Shown: piece by piece, positions 12,025 to 24,970 of the stretch
Layout of the letters: the number at the start of each line of letters is the position of its first letter
Numbering within the stretch: position 1 is the first letter of the stretch
Source of the DNA: Endocalyx cinctus
Lineage: Eukaryota; Ascomycota; Sordariomycetes; Amphisphaeriales; Apiosporaceae
NCBI GenBank assembly: GCA_001600455.1
Contig: BCKC01000004.1
Coordinates: 930,001 to 994,000 of the forward strand
Direction of reading: 5' to 3'
Length of the DNA: 64,000 nucleotides
Made by a program: the position numbers and the translations under genes
Notes under the pieces: model-generated
The model's database searches: none
Told to the model about the DNA's origin: nothing
What the model saw: the letters and a program-made list of their open reading frames with translations, nothing else

Positions 12025-13295
12025 ATGGCGCTCGACAATTATTACAACAATAAGATCGAGGCTATGAAGCTTGAGATACTCAAGGGTCAAGCCGTCCTCC
12101 GTCGATTAGAAGCCCAGCGAAACGATTACAACTCTAGGGTACGGTTGTTGCGGGAAGAGCTGGGCTTACTACAACAGCCCGGTTCGTACGTCGGTGAAGT
12201 CGTCAAAGTGATGGGCACGAAGAAAGTTTTGGTTAAGGTACATCCGGAAGGAAAATATGGTACGTTTTATATATATATATATATACCAGTCTTCACTGTG
12301 TGGGAAAGTTTATTACGAATCAACAAATAGCTAACTGACCATGCTTCTGCCGAACTTTAGTCGTTGACGTATCCGACTCGGTCGACATAGCAAAATTGAC
12401 GGTCGGTAAACGAGTAACGCTCTTATCCGACTCTTATAAACTCGAGAAGATCCTGCCTTCGTCGGTCGACCCCTTAGTTTCCCTGATGATGGTGGAGAAG
12501 GTTCCGGACAGCACGTACGACATGATCGGCGGTTTGGACCAGCAGATCAAAGAGATCAAGGAAGTGATCGAGCTGGGCTTGAAGCACCCGGAACTGTTCG
12601 AGAGCTTGGGTATCGCGCAGCCCAAGGGTGTCTTGCTGTACGGCCCTCCCGGAACCGGAAAGACTTTGCTCGCCCGAGCCGTCGCCCACCACACCGACTG
12701 CAAGTTTATCCGAGTTTCGGGTTCGGAGCTGGTCCAGAAGTACATCGGCGAGGGATCGCGCATGGTACGAGAGCTGTTCGTCATGGCGCGAGAGCACGCC
12801 CCGTCCATCATCTTCATGGACGAGATCGACTCGATCGGTTCCTCGCGAGTCGAGGGTTCATCGGGCGGCGACTCGGAAGTGCAGCGAACCATGCTCGAGC
12901 TTCTGAACCAGCTGGACGGATTCGAGCCGACCAAGAACATCAAGGTCATCATGGCGACGAACCGTCTCGACATCCTAGACCCCGCCCTCCTACGTCCCGG
13001 CCGTATCGATCGCAAGATCGAGTTCCCTCCCCCTTCGGTCGAGGCCCGGGCCGACATTCTTCGTATTCACAGCCGCAAGATGAACCTCACCCGAGGCATC
13101 AACCTCACCAAGATCGCCGAAAAGATGAACGGCTGCTCCGGCGCCGAGCTGAAGGGCGTCTGCACCGAGGCCGGCATGTACGCCCTCCGCGAGCGCAGGG
13201 TTCACGTCACCCAGGAGGATTTCGAGCTCGCCACCGCCAAGATCCTCAACAAGCACGACGATAAGGAGGTGTCTTTACAAAAGTTCTGGAAATAA
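12025..13295 (+). CDS. RPT6: 26S proteasome regulatory subunit 8, AAA ATPase Rpt6
   Basis: Two exons, 12025-12259 and 12361-13295, encode 389 aa, close to the family length. Rpt6 is one of six ATPases in the base ring of the 19S particle, which unfolds ubiquitinated substrates and feeds them to the 20S core in nucleus and cytosol. In order: an N-terminal coiled coil (residues 10-50, [18 protein letters not shown]), an OB fold (about 55-125), then the AAA module with Walker A GPPGTGKT (173-180), Walker [10 protein letters not shown] (Asp232-Glu233), sensor 1 ATNRLD, arginine fingers in [12 protein letters not shown], and a C-terminal tail ending FWK. The intron carries a (TA)n tract. The coding part is much more GC-rich than its surroundings, in line with high expression. 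Conservation is so strong that identity is not in doubt. Confidence 0.98.
12267..12286. repeat. (TA)n tract in RPT6 intron
   Basis: About nine TA units lie a few bases after the donor of the single RPT6 intron. The tract is noncoding and likely to vary in length. Confidence 0.85.
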
Positions 13296-14436
13296 AGAAA
13301 GGAAAGAAGAAGAAGAAAAACGAAAAGCAACAGCGGATGGGGCAATGGGGGAGACAAAAGGCTCGGCTTTATTGGTGGCGGTGGTTGTTGCCATCTTTTT
13401 TATGCACAGAGAACTAGAAGGAAGAAAAAGAAGCCATCAGTATTATTTACACTTCTTCATATCATTTCAGATGGTTAGAAAGAAGTCAATTTGATTCAAG
13501 CCGTCATGACATAGTACACCAAGCATAGTTGCGAAGTCCCTGCTCATTCAGCCAGTCCTGTTATCGAATCTGTAAAGCGTGTACCAACAATACGAATAAA
13601 AATAAAAAATAATTACCATCTTACAACTATTTTCATGGAGCAGGTGCAACATGTTAGAAAATAATATGCATTGAATACTAGAGCTCGTTACATACATCTT
13701 AATCATGACAACGGCTTTACTTCAGCCTTTTAGAATATTTATCACCTTGCATTTCACTCGACTGGTGGTTACTGCTGCTGTAATCTTAGATAAAAAATGC
13801 AAATAATGATTTTTTGTAAGTTCTCGACTACCTAGGTATATCTATATTAGTTAGTCGTTCTTTTAGAAAACCCTCCCATGCACTGCCCCGGTACTCGTAC
13901 AATAATCCGTGTCTCCGTATGCCCGTAATCCGTGTTTCTGAATAAACAATGTATGTGAGTGGGTGTGGGTACTCCTTCAGGTGATTCAATCAATCAATAT
14001 CCGTGTTTCTTGTGCTCCTCGTGTTGATTTCCCTTTGCCCCCTCAATTTAAAAAATGACCTCGCACTCTGCTTCCGAGTGTGATAAGAAACGAACTGAAA
14101 ACCTTAAAACACAATGTTTCCCAAATGCTGTATAAATATATGAATATATGTATATATCATGATCCAGTTATGTGTATACAAACGCCTTTGCCCCCTGTCT
14201 CCTTTAACCCCGTGTTGTTTCCGAGTGCAATTCGAAAGAAAGACAAACAAGTCTAATCTCGTCCTGTCTGTACAGTGTCGGCAAAGTATCGGACGGATTG
14301 ATGCATAATCGTTTATTTTATGCGAAATGCGAAGTTGGTACCAGTGTCAGGACGCCATAATGATTTCCTCGGAACAAGCTTGTTGAACCATCCCTCTCTT
14401 CTGGTTATAATCGGCTTCTTGTCGTAATTATGTAAG
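13296..14436. other. Convergent intergenic region, RPT6 to phosphatase
   Basis: This contains the 3' ends of RPT6 and of the tyrosine phosphatase gene, and one copy of the TACCTAGGTA palindrome at 13829. The frame 14313-14618 is a shadow of the phosphatase exon. Confidence 0.5.
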
Positions 14437-17383
14437 TCACATTCTACCTTCAAGGCTGCCACTTCGAGCTCGGCCTCTACCGGCAGTGTGAAGACCAGTT
14501 GTCCGTTCTTGAACACGCCAAACCCATTCTGCAATTGTTTCGTAGCAGAGGACAAACTGTCGGAGGCTTTGGACCATGCTGAGTCGTTGTGTCCGGAAAT
14601 CTTCCACAGTCGATTCAATCAGGTCGAGAGTCCCATCACTGACCCAAGAAGCCTCCATGTTTGTACCATCGCCAAGTGAGGTCCGACGGCCCATGGCATC
14701 TTCGCGCCGAGCCTTCTTCGCGTAAGACCTAGGGGAATCTGTGTGTTCATCTTCCATACGGACATCTCCATCGTGGTCGGCGTGTTTGCTGGTTCTGAGG
14801 GGCACCAGTCGCTGTCGTTTCAGCATATCAATGACGCTGTCGACAGTGCAGAAAGTTCCCGTACGGCCGCAGCCGGCCGAGCAGTGAACAAGCATCGGTC
14901 TTGCGTTAGCATTTGATTCAGGCTCGTCGAACCAGCTCGGTACTGTGAGGTTCTCGGCAGCGGCTGAGGCAGCGATGGCGTTAGAGTCCACTGGCATTCC
15001 AGCGCGCTGGACCGCGTTGGCCAATTCTACCAATGCCAAAAGATGAGAGGGTTGTGCAGGTGTGCCAAAATCAGGCCAAGCTGCGTAATGAAGATGAGTG
15101 ATTTCACGCATTGGGGCAAAGGGATAAGACGTATGGGTGAGTGCGAACTTGCGGACTACTACGTAGGGTGACTCGGCCTGGGATTGGGGAGGCTGCGGTG
15201 TCGAATTGGTGGAACCCAACAGCGTTGTAGTATTAGCACGACGTCGACCAGCTTCCGCCGCGGTGTTACCAGATGCGGACGCAGAATTTTTGGGATGTTT
15301 GTCAATATCTAGCGACACCCGTTTCTCCGATAAAGGCTGCAACTTTAACGGGCCATATTGCCTATCTCGCCAGTACGGATGGCACTTGAGTTGACCTCCT
15401 TCTTGTTCCGCAGTCAACATCACAATTAGCCGGACGTCCTGATCCCAGACCACAGACCAGAAATCCTATTTTCAAAGGCGTTAGTGTTTGTATCAAAAGT
15501 ATAGCCGGACTCCACGATATACATACCTCAAATGTCGCAGGCAGCGGGCCCTGAGCAGCAATGTACCGCTTGTGGCTTCTTGATGCCTGGATGTGACTGG
15601 CATTGATGTAATCGCAGGTACCTTCCGGTCGACCATTTAGGCGAACCCGGGCGTGCTCGAATGGAAGTATGTCTTTATACCGGTTCTTATTACCCTTCTC
15701 TACACCGGATAATTGAACTCGTCCAGCATTGGGTGGCACTCGGGAATTAAATGCCGAATATGCATCCTTCATCCGAGATTGTTCTCTGCGCTCTATTCCC
15801 AAGAAGCCATCGGCAACTTTCTTGCCATGGTCAGCTGTCTGAGCTGCATCTTTGAGCCACTGGGGGAAACAGTTGTGGTCTATGTTGGGCGGAACAGATA
15901 TATCCATCTGGCCCACGCCGTCCGCAAGATCCACATTCTGACGTATATTACTGAAGAAAGGATTAGGGTTATTCGCAGCTAGTGGAAGCATAACGCCACC
16001 AATCACGGGCGCAAAACTAGGTCGACCACCGTCTGATGAGGCTACTGTGCCACCCCGCTCCGTTGCCGATTGTTGATCAATGCATTTGGGGTAAGCTGTG
16101 GCAAAAGCGTAAAACCCGCCTTTGAGCAGATGCGTCTGACCCGAAAACCCCTCATTTAAAAACTTCTTGATCATGTTCATCGCAGGAACAGCATCGCGCT
16201 TTTCGGATGATGATGCATCATACACGACAAGGTGCTTAACTTCGCGCCACTGTGCGAATTTCTCCCGATCTTCCTCTATCTGCAGAGTATTTTGAAGTTT
16301 TTGCAGGTCAAAAGTGGCACGTTTTAACAACGTCGTCGGTATGCATAGATTTAAAGCCCCCCGAATACGTGACTGGGCATAATGGGTAGAAACACGTATG
16401 TCTAATAGCAAATAATCGGTATCAGAAAGATTCTGCATTATCTCTTTAAGGTCGCTCGTTAACAATAGACCCGGACCGCCAGTCTCGAGTGTTACCGGGA
16501 GCGTTTCGGACCGTGGTTTTGTAGGGCCTCCTATCATTTCTGACTTCCCTGGAGGTAACGACAGTCTCGGGTGCCTATCGTCGACTTTAGATAATGTTGG
16601 CCTTTGGATAGACTCAAATGGTGATTCGGCCTGGGCAGGTGATTCAAAACGCGGCATCGTGCTAAAGGTCGGGGGGTTTAAGGATGCTTCTGAGTTTCTC
16701 TTGGAATCTGATGAAACGTACGCAGAGTCATGGAGGCTATCTGCATCGAAATCCATCCGACTACTGCCACCATCTTTTCCCTTGATACTTGCCGATTTAT
16801 GCGAAGAAAGCTCCGAAGTGTCGCTTTGATTTGTTGGTCGTCGTAGGGGTTTGGGGCGAAAAGAGGGAAGCGATGGGGTGAACTGGGCGGTACTTAGATG
16901 AAAGCCGGCGGATCTATTCGCATCGACCTGGCGCCTAAACGCTTCAAATTCAGGGTTGGCGTCGAGGGGGACCTGCTTAGGAAATGCAGCACCAAAGGAT
17001 TTGACCGACGAGCTCGGTGAGCTCCAGTTTTCGAGAGGAGCAGCAGCAGATTCTCTAAGGTCTGAGTGATGATCTACGCTAAGGCCGAAATAGTTGGGAC
17101 TCGGCGTTCGCACATCTGAGGTTATATTTGGTGATAATTTATGAGTAGGAGGATATGATTGACCGACAGAATGTGGCATACGTGGTGATGCCATAGGGGT
17201 AGTTGAGGATCTGTTGGCACGGAATGTCTGTAGATTTGCCTGGGCGTGGCGTGAGCGTGAAGCGTGATGAGAATGGGAGGAGACCAAGGGCGGTCGCGAA
17301 GATGTTTTCATGGTGTAATGATGAGAAGCTGCATTCGTCGTTGATGAAGGTCGATCGTTGTTTCTTATCGATTCTGGTGCCAT
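14437..17383 (-). CDS. Tyrosine-specific protein phosphatase with rhodanese-like domain (Pyp/Ptp type)
   Basis: Two exons, read right to left: 17383-15527 and 15465-14437; 961 aa. Such enzymes dephosphorylate MAP kinases; fission yeast Pyp1/Pyp2 and budding yeast Ptp2/Ptp3 are relatives. Residues 1-300 are disordered and Ser/Pro-rich. A rhodanese-like fold follows (about 308-433: DYLLLDIRVSTHYAQSRIRG ... LLKGGFYAF); its active-site loop reads VVYDASSSEKRD with no Cys, so it is probably a docking module. The PTP domain begins with the pTyr loop KNRYKDILPFEHARV and DYINASHI. The WPD loop is WPDFG (about 749), and the signature HCSAGCGRTG spans 813-822 with nucleophile Cys814. The intron falls inside the domain, joining TFE to DFWSVVWDQ exactly. 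The frame is open upstream of 17383 but begins with GTG, so the ATG of MAPESIRNN is used. Two low-complexity insertions lengthen the domain. Confidence 0.92.
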
Positions 17384-18555
17384 ATTTTCTTTATATCCGA
17401 TCTTACTTCTTCTCCTTCGTCGTCGCCACAAAATGACGTCGTCTGATTGTTTGGGTTCTGGCAGCTGAATTAATTGTGTAATAAAATCACTGCGACGTAC
17501 AATCCCGTTGTTTTCCCCCAACACAACAAATCATAAGAATATCAAATCGACATTATCGAATATGAATGCTAAAGAAAAAAAAGAAAAAAAAGATAAAGAA
17601 TAGGAAAGAATATAGGAATTAAGAGGTAGTAGCTGTTGGTGACGTGGTTTACGAGATTAAAGCGTGCCTTATATTTTTGTTCATAGTAATTATCTGACGA
17701 GATTTTAGTTCTCGTATATAGAGAAAGCGCACGTCACTAGAACCCACAAGGGTGCGTGTATGCGTGCGTCTGTTCTATTAGCAAATATGCCAGTTAAGTA
17801 TATATGGTGAAAAGTACTATTCCAAGAATAGAGAAAAGAGTTCAATTCTATTGAATTCGAAAATCGACGTAACAAAAGGAGGGGAAGAAGAATATAAAAT
17901 AGAGTGGAATAAAATGATAGCAGATAGGAGAACAATTGCTTGCTTCTTCCGCTCTCTGATGATCTTAGGGCCGCTTTTTTTTTCCCACTCTCTCTTTCTA
18001 TAAAAGGATTAATAGAAGAGGGAAAGGATCTCTAAAGAGCCTGGTTAGTTTGGTACATGCCAACAGTGATGGTAATATGTAATATTGGTACGACTGATGG
18101 ATGAACGGAGCGTTTCTGGACCACTGGCGATCTCTTGGGATTGTAGCGAATTGTAAGAAGTATCTATAGACGGAAAGGCTTTCGAAATGCGAAATGGGGG
18201 GGAGTGGGTGCGAGAGTCTTTCGATTGTCTGTCTCAAGAGGCTTCTGGACCCTACGTGGGCTACCTAGGTAATAATTTGAATAGTACACAAGATATGTCA
18301 AGGGCAGTAGTGATCAGCGTTTCAACAACGCTTTTCTCTGTATAGACAAGATTTACTTGCAAGGGTGGGCGTGGAGGTGGAGATGCCCCTTAAGTTTTTT
18401 TCTTTCTTTTTTTCTTTTTTTTTCCCTTTTTTCGAGGACAGGGACAATTAATAATTATTTTAAGTCGTTTTTTTTATGCCACCTGATATCGACGGGATCA
18501 ACGGTTTATTAACGAAATGAAAATAAAGTTTATGGATGCAAACATAAGAAATATT

Positions 18556-18600
18556 AAAAAAAAAAAAAAAAAATATGAAATACGAAATATGAAATATGAA
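18556..18600. repeat. Poly-A run followed by GAAATAYGAAAT repeats
   Basis: An A17-like run is followed by three or four imperfect 8-bp units (GAAATATG or GAAATACG). It is simple-sequence DNA with no coding value. Confidence 0.8.
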
Positions 18601-21600
18601 AAGGTCTTATCAACAATAAAGTATAAAGAGGGAATATATGTTTGTTTTAAAAGGTCTCGTACCACATTGTCCATAAAAATGAGAGCTGAAAAGAAGAGGT
18701 ACATATGTCATATATCTCGAAAATGCGAGCGATGACGAAATACGAAAGAATGGTAGATAAAGAAGGGACTGGACCCTGATTTTACCTACTTTAGGAGAGG
18801 TCTGTGTACACTTCACTTCACTAACATTTAGCGTCTTAGGTACTATTAAGTACTTAAGGCGGTCTTAACTGCCTAACGTAGTATCATTAAATGCATATAT
18901 CTTGTTATTTACATAAATTATCTACATTCTACGGATATACCTGTATTTCCCATGTTCCACTCTTCTCTTTTTTTTTTTTTTAAATACATATAAACGTTGT
19001 GAGGCTTACATACATAGTAGTGTACCTGAAATGTGAAGGATAAACGCTCACTACCAACTGTATTAATTTCTTGATTTGCTCAGGTAATAATTTATAGCAT
19101 CATGTGCACTATAGTAATCAAGAACGCCTGGTGGGAAAGAACAGGCAGAACAGGTATTATACCTAGACAGTTGAAAATACCAGTCAGTGATAATAACACT
19201 AAGGCATTGTGAAGCAGTCTAATATACTATTCGAATGAATAATACATACCTAGGTACACATATATATGCATGTACTATTCAGGTTTATCTACTATGTACC
19301 TACCGAGTAGTGTAATGCTTGTTAATACTCATCGGCCCATACTACATTTTTACTTGGGTCCATCTGCTCGTAATTCCGTAAATTCTCCTGATCTACGGAG
19401 TACTGTGTGCTGAGTTTAATATTTGAAGATCAGCTTTTATCATCGTTGTTGATCTATTTGATCTATTAGGGGGATGAGCATGGCTTCTCCCTCGAGGTCT
19501 TAAGTATTCTACGAATCACGGTACTGCCATCATAGTGATGGCAAAGTGGCGTGTCATCCCGACGTCATCATTTCAGGTGTACCCACAACTGATTGACCTT
19601 CAAAGTTATAAGAGGATACCATCTCGCGACGGAAAAAGAATGCGGTAGATTGGTTTTTTTTTTTTTTCGGGCCCTCTCGAAGTCTTTGAGATATACAAAA
19701 TGGTTATAAAAATAGTTATGAGAACTTCTTGGAATAAGTAAGTAAGTTTAATACACCTAGGTATATATAACAGAAATGAGAGAATCATTCAGAATTTCAA
19801 GTTCAATAGTACATCAGAGTAGTATGCAAATTGCCGAGTATCCGTTTACTGCGCAGTAGTACACTTATATGTGCATCCATGGATAGTAAAAAGAGGTACA
19901 TCCTAATGACCTTCTGTTTACTGAATAAAGTAAGCCGATTATGACATAATGAGGGCTCTATTACTCTCTAATCTATCTATGGTTAGAGGAAATCAGAAAC
20001 CTACCACAGTACGCATGTACTTGGAGAGCTGCTGGGATCCTTCCAAGATTAGATCGAATCATTGAATAAACTAAATTACATGTAAATGCATCTCACTCTC
20101 TCTGCCCTACTTGTTATTATTACTCCTTTACCGTGTACCTGTCGATAACGACTTATATTAACTACTTATACATATATACATACACGTATAGATATTATGG
20201 ATATAAAAAATACATACCCCCTTTCGAAAGTTTGAACCGACAGATTCTATACAGTATATCAGTCACCTATCAAGATAAATAAAAGTCGTACGTTGTTTTC
20301 CATTCCACCCTCTTTGACTTTCAAGATTATCCTAACCTACGTTACTTCTTCCATACAGTACATAGCGTAGTACCTTACGGGTAGGTAATGCTCTACAAAA
20401 AGCCTATACAGTATTATATCTCCTCATTTTACGTCATTATGCCTGACTCAACTGCTGTGTAACGACTGCTTTTGAATCCTCCGTGTGAAAATTCCCATTC
20501 TCTTTTTATCCTCTGCCTCGATTACTGTAAATATGAAATGAGGTTCTAGACCCTTAAAATCAGGGTCTTCTGATACCCCATTTCTGTTTCTCGATACCAA
20601 GTTGTAACCTGTTTTGCGAATACTTCTGTTTCGCCTGCCTGTTCCAGATACTTTCCCATTATAGACAAGGGTATATCAGCTCCGGGAGAATGGGAAATGT
20701 GGGAAAATTCCATGACATACCATCAATTTCACCCATCCACATCCCTCAAGCTTTTTTTTTTTTTTTAATCACTCACCGCCACCAAAAATCAAAAAAGGAG
20801 GGAAAAGCAAAAAAAAAAAAAAAGCTGACCTTGACCCCTCTTAGTGCTAACGCACTACTGTACTCCTACACCAAGGAACCCCTCCACTAGATCTTACTTT
20901 ATCTTACTTTTATCTACATTTCCTAATCTCGCTGGAGCGAATTCTCCGGGGAAACAACAGTAGTCCCTAAGTATCTCAGATACACCTCTTTATGTATCTA
21001 CCTGCAGGAAGATAGAGGGTGGACCCTTAAAGGGGTTCTAAAATAGTACCCGCCTTCTTTCTTTTCCTGGGCTTCAACAGACAGCCGATGGGTGCAACGG
21101 ACTAACGATTCCAAAACACGCGCACACAAGAAAAGAGAAGAAAAAAAAAAGATTACAAACTAAGGGTCCGATATCACGCGCGCCAACATGTACATACCGG
21201 TGAGGTGATCTTACACATGCAGATTAAGGAAGATCTAGGCTCGTCTATTATTCGATGATATGGTGTAGTTATCCATGATACCACCACATTATGTACTCTC
21301 TCTCTCTCATCGGCAACAACGGTATATTATTAGCACACCAAAGACTCCAATTGCGCGTGCATCCTGAATTGCAACGTTAATGTGAAGTAAAGGATCGTCA
21401 TCCCTAAATTCTCCGTGGGCTGATTTGGAAGAAATCCATTGGAATCGCAAATAAACATGCAAATTTTTACATCCTGTTTTCCAGATATATGGGTAAATAC
21501 AGGAAATCAGCATTATTTAAGTCCTCGTTCAAACAAGTTCTTGTAACTCCATTCTCGCATCAATCAAGGCTCAATTCTTTTCGCGCTGCTTCTACTCCGT

Positions 21601-21885
21601 ACTGTATCTACACCCGTCTAATGTAGCAAGGAGGTATCCCACCACGTGGCGCAAAGTATCCCAACATCCGGAACTCGTTCTTACGGTCAAGTCAATGGAT
21701 TACCGCCACATTTCAATTTCCGGGAAGACAAAAAAAAAAAAAAAAACCAGGTTGAAGCCTAGTATACTGTAGCGGGCCTAACAATCTCTCTTATGCCTAA
21801 GCGTTTTAGCCGCACTTCACTTTTCTATTTACATATTTATAATCGCAGCGATAAGTATGTATGCCCCTATTTTCGTAAATAATGA

Positions 21886-21921
21886 AGATATCATGTCATC
21901 ATGATAATATCATGATAATCC
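21886..21921. repeat. ATCATGATA direct repeats with internal palindromes
   Basis: ATCATGATA occurs twice within 20 bases, next to a third partial copy (ATATCATGTC). Each unit contains the palindrome TCATGA. It could be a protein-binding site or simple-sequence expansion. Confidence 0.5.
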
Positions 21922-24885
21922 GCACATTATCACAGCTACCGCCACTCAGACCTCAGTGGCAAGCTAATAGGTTGATCGCAGTATATTGCAATACAAAAGC
22001 CAGTGGCGCGAATAAAAAAAGAAATCGGAACTTAGACGCTACCTAGGTAATGTGGCAAAATATGACTAAGCCATGACCGAAAAGGTATCAGACTTTGTTA
22101 TATGGAGTGTGGGTTCAGCCTCCAGCGTGACAGCTGTGCCCCAGCCTGTCAAATAGCTCAGCTTTGGTGTACACAGTACACAGTAGTTTCATCTCGTGAA
22201 TATAATGTAGAATGGATCAATGGATGCACCCATTTTCATAAAGGACACGTGACCATAGCAGTAACGTCCAGTCCATCCACCCAAGACGAAGAAACCTTGG
22301 AATTTTATTCACTTCATGTTGGGTAGATCCGTTAAACTGTAACGGTTGATATCATTCGCGTTACACCCTTATTCGTGAGGATAGAACAATATTTGTAGGA
22401 CCTTGAAACAAATTTCATAAGAATGAATGGAAGCAAACCAAGATTCCAAAAAAAAAAAATCATTCACCCAGGTTACCGTGTTGGAATAATTCCCGGTTCC
22501 CATCGAGATTTTAATTCCTCCGGCCGGGACAAATTTGGAAACAGATCAAGCCGTAGATATTTATAGCCCGGATCGGGATGCTGCAGGGTACCAAAATTGT
22601 TGAATCCCGCATTCTCTCATCTGATTTGATAATCATTATCGTTTCAGTGGTTGCTCTAGTGCCAGCCCCTTTTGACCGTGTACTAACTACTCAGGATATG
22701 TAACTGCATATGATTCCTGTACATAATTTAACGACTACTCAAATCAAGACTTCTTATTTCGGGGGCCACTGTTCCCTCCCAGTCCTCCCCTTTTAAATAA
22801 TAATAATTCACAGTAAGTAAACTTCTCACGGATAGATAGCCTCTTATCTACACTGAATTATTAAATATTTAAAGAGAGTCAAGCTACGGAATGGGTTATA
22901 ACCTACTCATGAAGTAACGGTCACGTGTAAATATTGGATTAAATCTCCACGGCAGTAACTTTTTCTACAGATGGATATGTTAATCTACGTAAACGCCGAG
23001 CCAAGGGTTCAACACAGAACACACTTATAAAGATGGGCTTTATTTCTGCAAAAATCATAAATATGCATTTTACTGCCAACCATATACCGAGATACGGTAG
23101 TTTGTAATATCGTAGCCTCTTAGGACGTACGTGTCCGAGTCATCGCCGAGATTCATGTACAATATCCTTTTCAAGTGGCTTGGAGTTGAAGCCGTACTAT
23201 GTTGTCAAGCAAACTCCCGATTACATATATTCGACATGTAAACATTACATAGATTTGGCGGCCTGGTATATCTGCTTTGAATCAGTCACTTTGATCTGAT
23301 ATTAGCTGATGCACCTGTCAATCATGAAATAAAGCATGTGGTAGGCATCATCATTTATTTAGTTCATATAACGAATCAGCTAAATAACGCGACCTGTTTA
23401 TGAATAGCAAATTTTCAAGTTGGAAATACCTGTTTCAAGATTATTCTGCTTTGACAAAATATTAACATCTTCAGTTTCTCAACTTTCAATGATGCACCCA
23501 TTCTATTTTATCTGTCGTCACCCATTGAAAATGGGACCTGTACCAAATACTCTCGTAAAATAGATTTTAGAGTGCAATGGTGTATCCAATGTATTAATAT
23601 CAAGTTAGCTAGGAGACGATATTAATCATATTCCACAGACTCCTGCCTCTTTCCAACGACTAGCCAGTGTGTGTGATGGCTGGCCCTCCACGTTGAGGCT
23701 CGGCCTATCTAATAACGATCTAGTAGACCAGCCAGTTTACACCTCCAAAATAACACCGGAGGGTATATGGATAACGGCATGTAAAAAAGGAAAAAAAAGA
23801 AAAAGAATAATAATAAGAGACGCAAGGGAAAAGTAGGATCTTATAAGAGTCAAGGACCTCAATTATTTCCCCAACGGGGTAAGAGACGCGTCCTTCAAAA
23901 TGGTTACTTTCTTTAGGATATATAGTTACGAGCGACCTTGGTCGGTATTGACTAACCAATATCACCAACCCGAAAATTCATCAATGGTGAGAAGATTATA
24001 ATTAAATGATAAAAGGCATTGTTGATCATAACGATAAGGAACTGCTCCCCTCCCCTCTCCGTGACCATGTCTTTTTTTTCTTTTTCAGTTAATGAAATCT
24101 AAGTCGTTGTTTGATTTAGATAAGTATTTGTTAATGCATAAATTTGACACAAGACAGCGTGCATGTCCAAAAGTGGAAAAACACAATATCATTTTGAGGA
24201 TACACATTGGCCTTAGAGCTCTCGGAGTAGGAAGTACATTTGTCTACTTGAAATTTCCGTAATGTCCATTTACTGAAAAATTTTGAATTTGCACGGAGCT
24301 GCACGACTATCATAAGAGGCTGGACTAGGGGGATATGGGAGTCTGGGGGATGCGTACGAGGCACCTGTTAATCATCTCGCCGAGCTGGCAATGTCAGAAC
24401 TTTGATATATATTAGCTTGTATTGCGATGCCCTTTTATTTCCGGTGATGTCAACCGAAATGCTACAAGTACACGAGTACGCATTAGTTTTGAATGAGTAG
24501 ATCTGTAGTACTCCACGGCCGTAGTAGATCAACAGGGATTCCGTATGCCCGACGTCGAAGAAAAAAAATCATTTATAATAATATTTAGTTGTTTATATTA
24601 TATTTCTCCTCTGCCCTTCTCAGCATCAGTATCAGCAGTGAGTCGTTCAAGGATATTATCGTAGCTAACTAAGTTGGTAGCCTAATTCTCTATCGCCAGA
24701 TACAGCCAGGTATAGCTCCAGAATAGAGCAAAGTAGGATAGTCCTTGACTTCTGTCCATTTGATTGTTTCATGTCTTCCCTCCCAACGTATTCTCATCTC
24801 GTTCCTGACCTAAAAGACGCATAATAAAACTCCAGGCTATGCAATGATGACTGATTTTGCAAATCGGATGTATTAGAGAAAAAAA

Positions 24886-24886
24886 N
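24886..24886. other. Undetermined base (N) in a poly-A tract
   Basis: A single N sits inside a run of about twenty A residues downstream of the gene ending at 24971. It marks assembly uncertainty in the homopolymer length. Confidence 0.99.
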
Positions 24887-24970
24887 AAAAAAAAAAAAAA
24901 GAAAAAAGGCGGGTATCAAAAGAAAAAAAAAAAGAAATGAAAAAGAGTTCACGATATAACAAGAACAGAA

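Larger units (their letters stand above)
17384..24970. other. 7.6-kb gene desert
   Basis: No open frame here shows a domain, codon bias or splice-joined continuation that I trust. The DNA is AT-rich with many homopolymer runs (A17 near 18556, T14 near 19655, T16 near 20752, A-runs near 20808 and 21730) and four of the recurrent ACCTAGGT palindromes (18262, 19247, 19755, 22040). It starts with the phosphatase promoter. Unannotated ncRNA or highly decayed repeats are possible but not shown. Confidence 0.5.

Noticed and set aside
12434..13057. 207-aa minus-strand frame inside RPT6
   Set aside because: It is a shadow of the highly conserved proteasome ATPase gene, caused by its GC-rich codon use.
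14313..14618. 101-aa minus-strand frame at the 3' end of the phosphatase gene
   Set aside because: It overlaps the last phosphatase exon in another frame, while the exon itself continues the PTP domain to its natural end; no family match.
17384..17524. N-terminal extension of the phosphatase
   Set aside because: The frame is open, but its first codon is GTG and the stretch is arginine-rich and unlike the conserved start; the first ATG is at 17383.
18517..18735. Lysine-rich 72-aa frame
   Set aside because: It translates a poly-A run and GAAATATG repeats; low complexity only.
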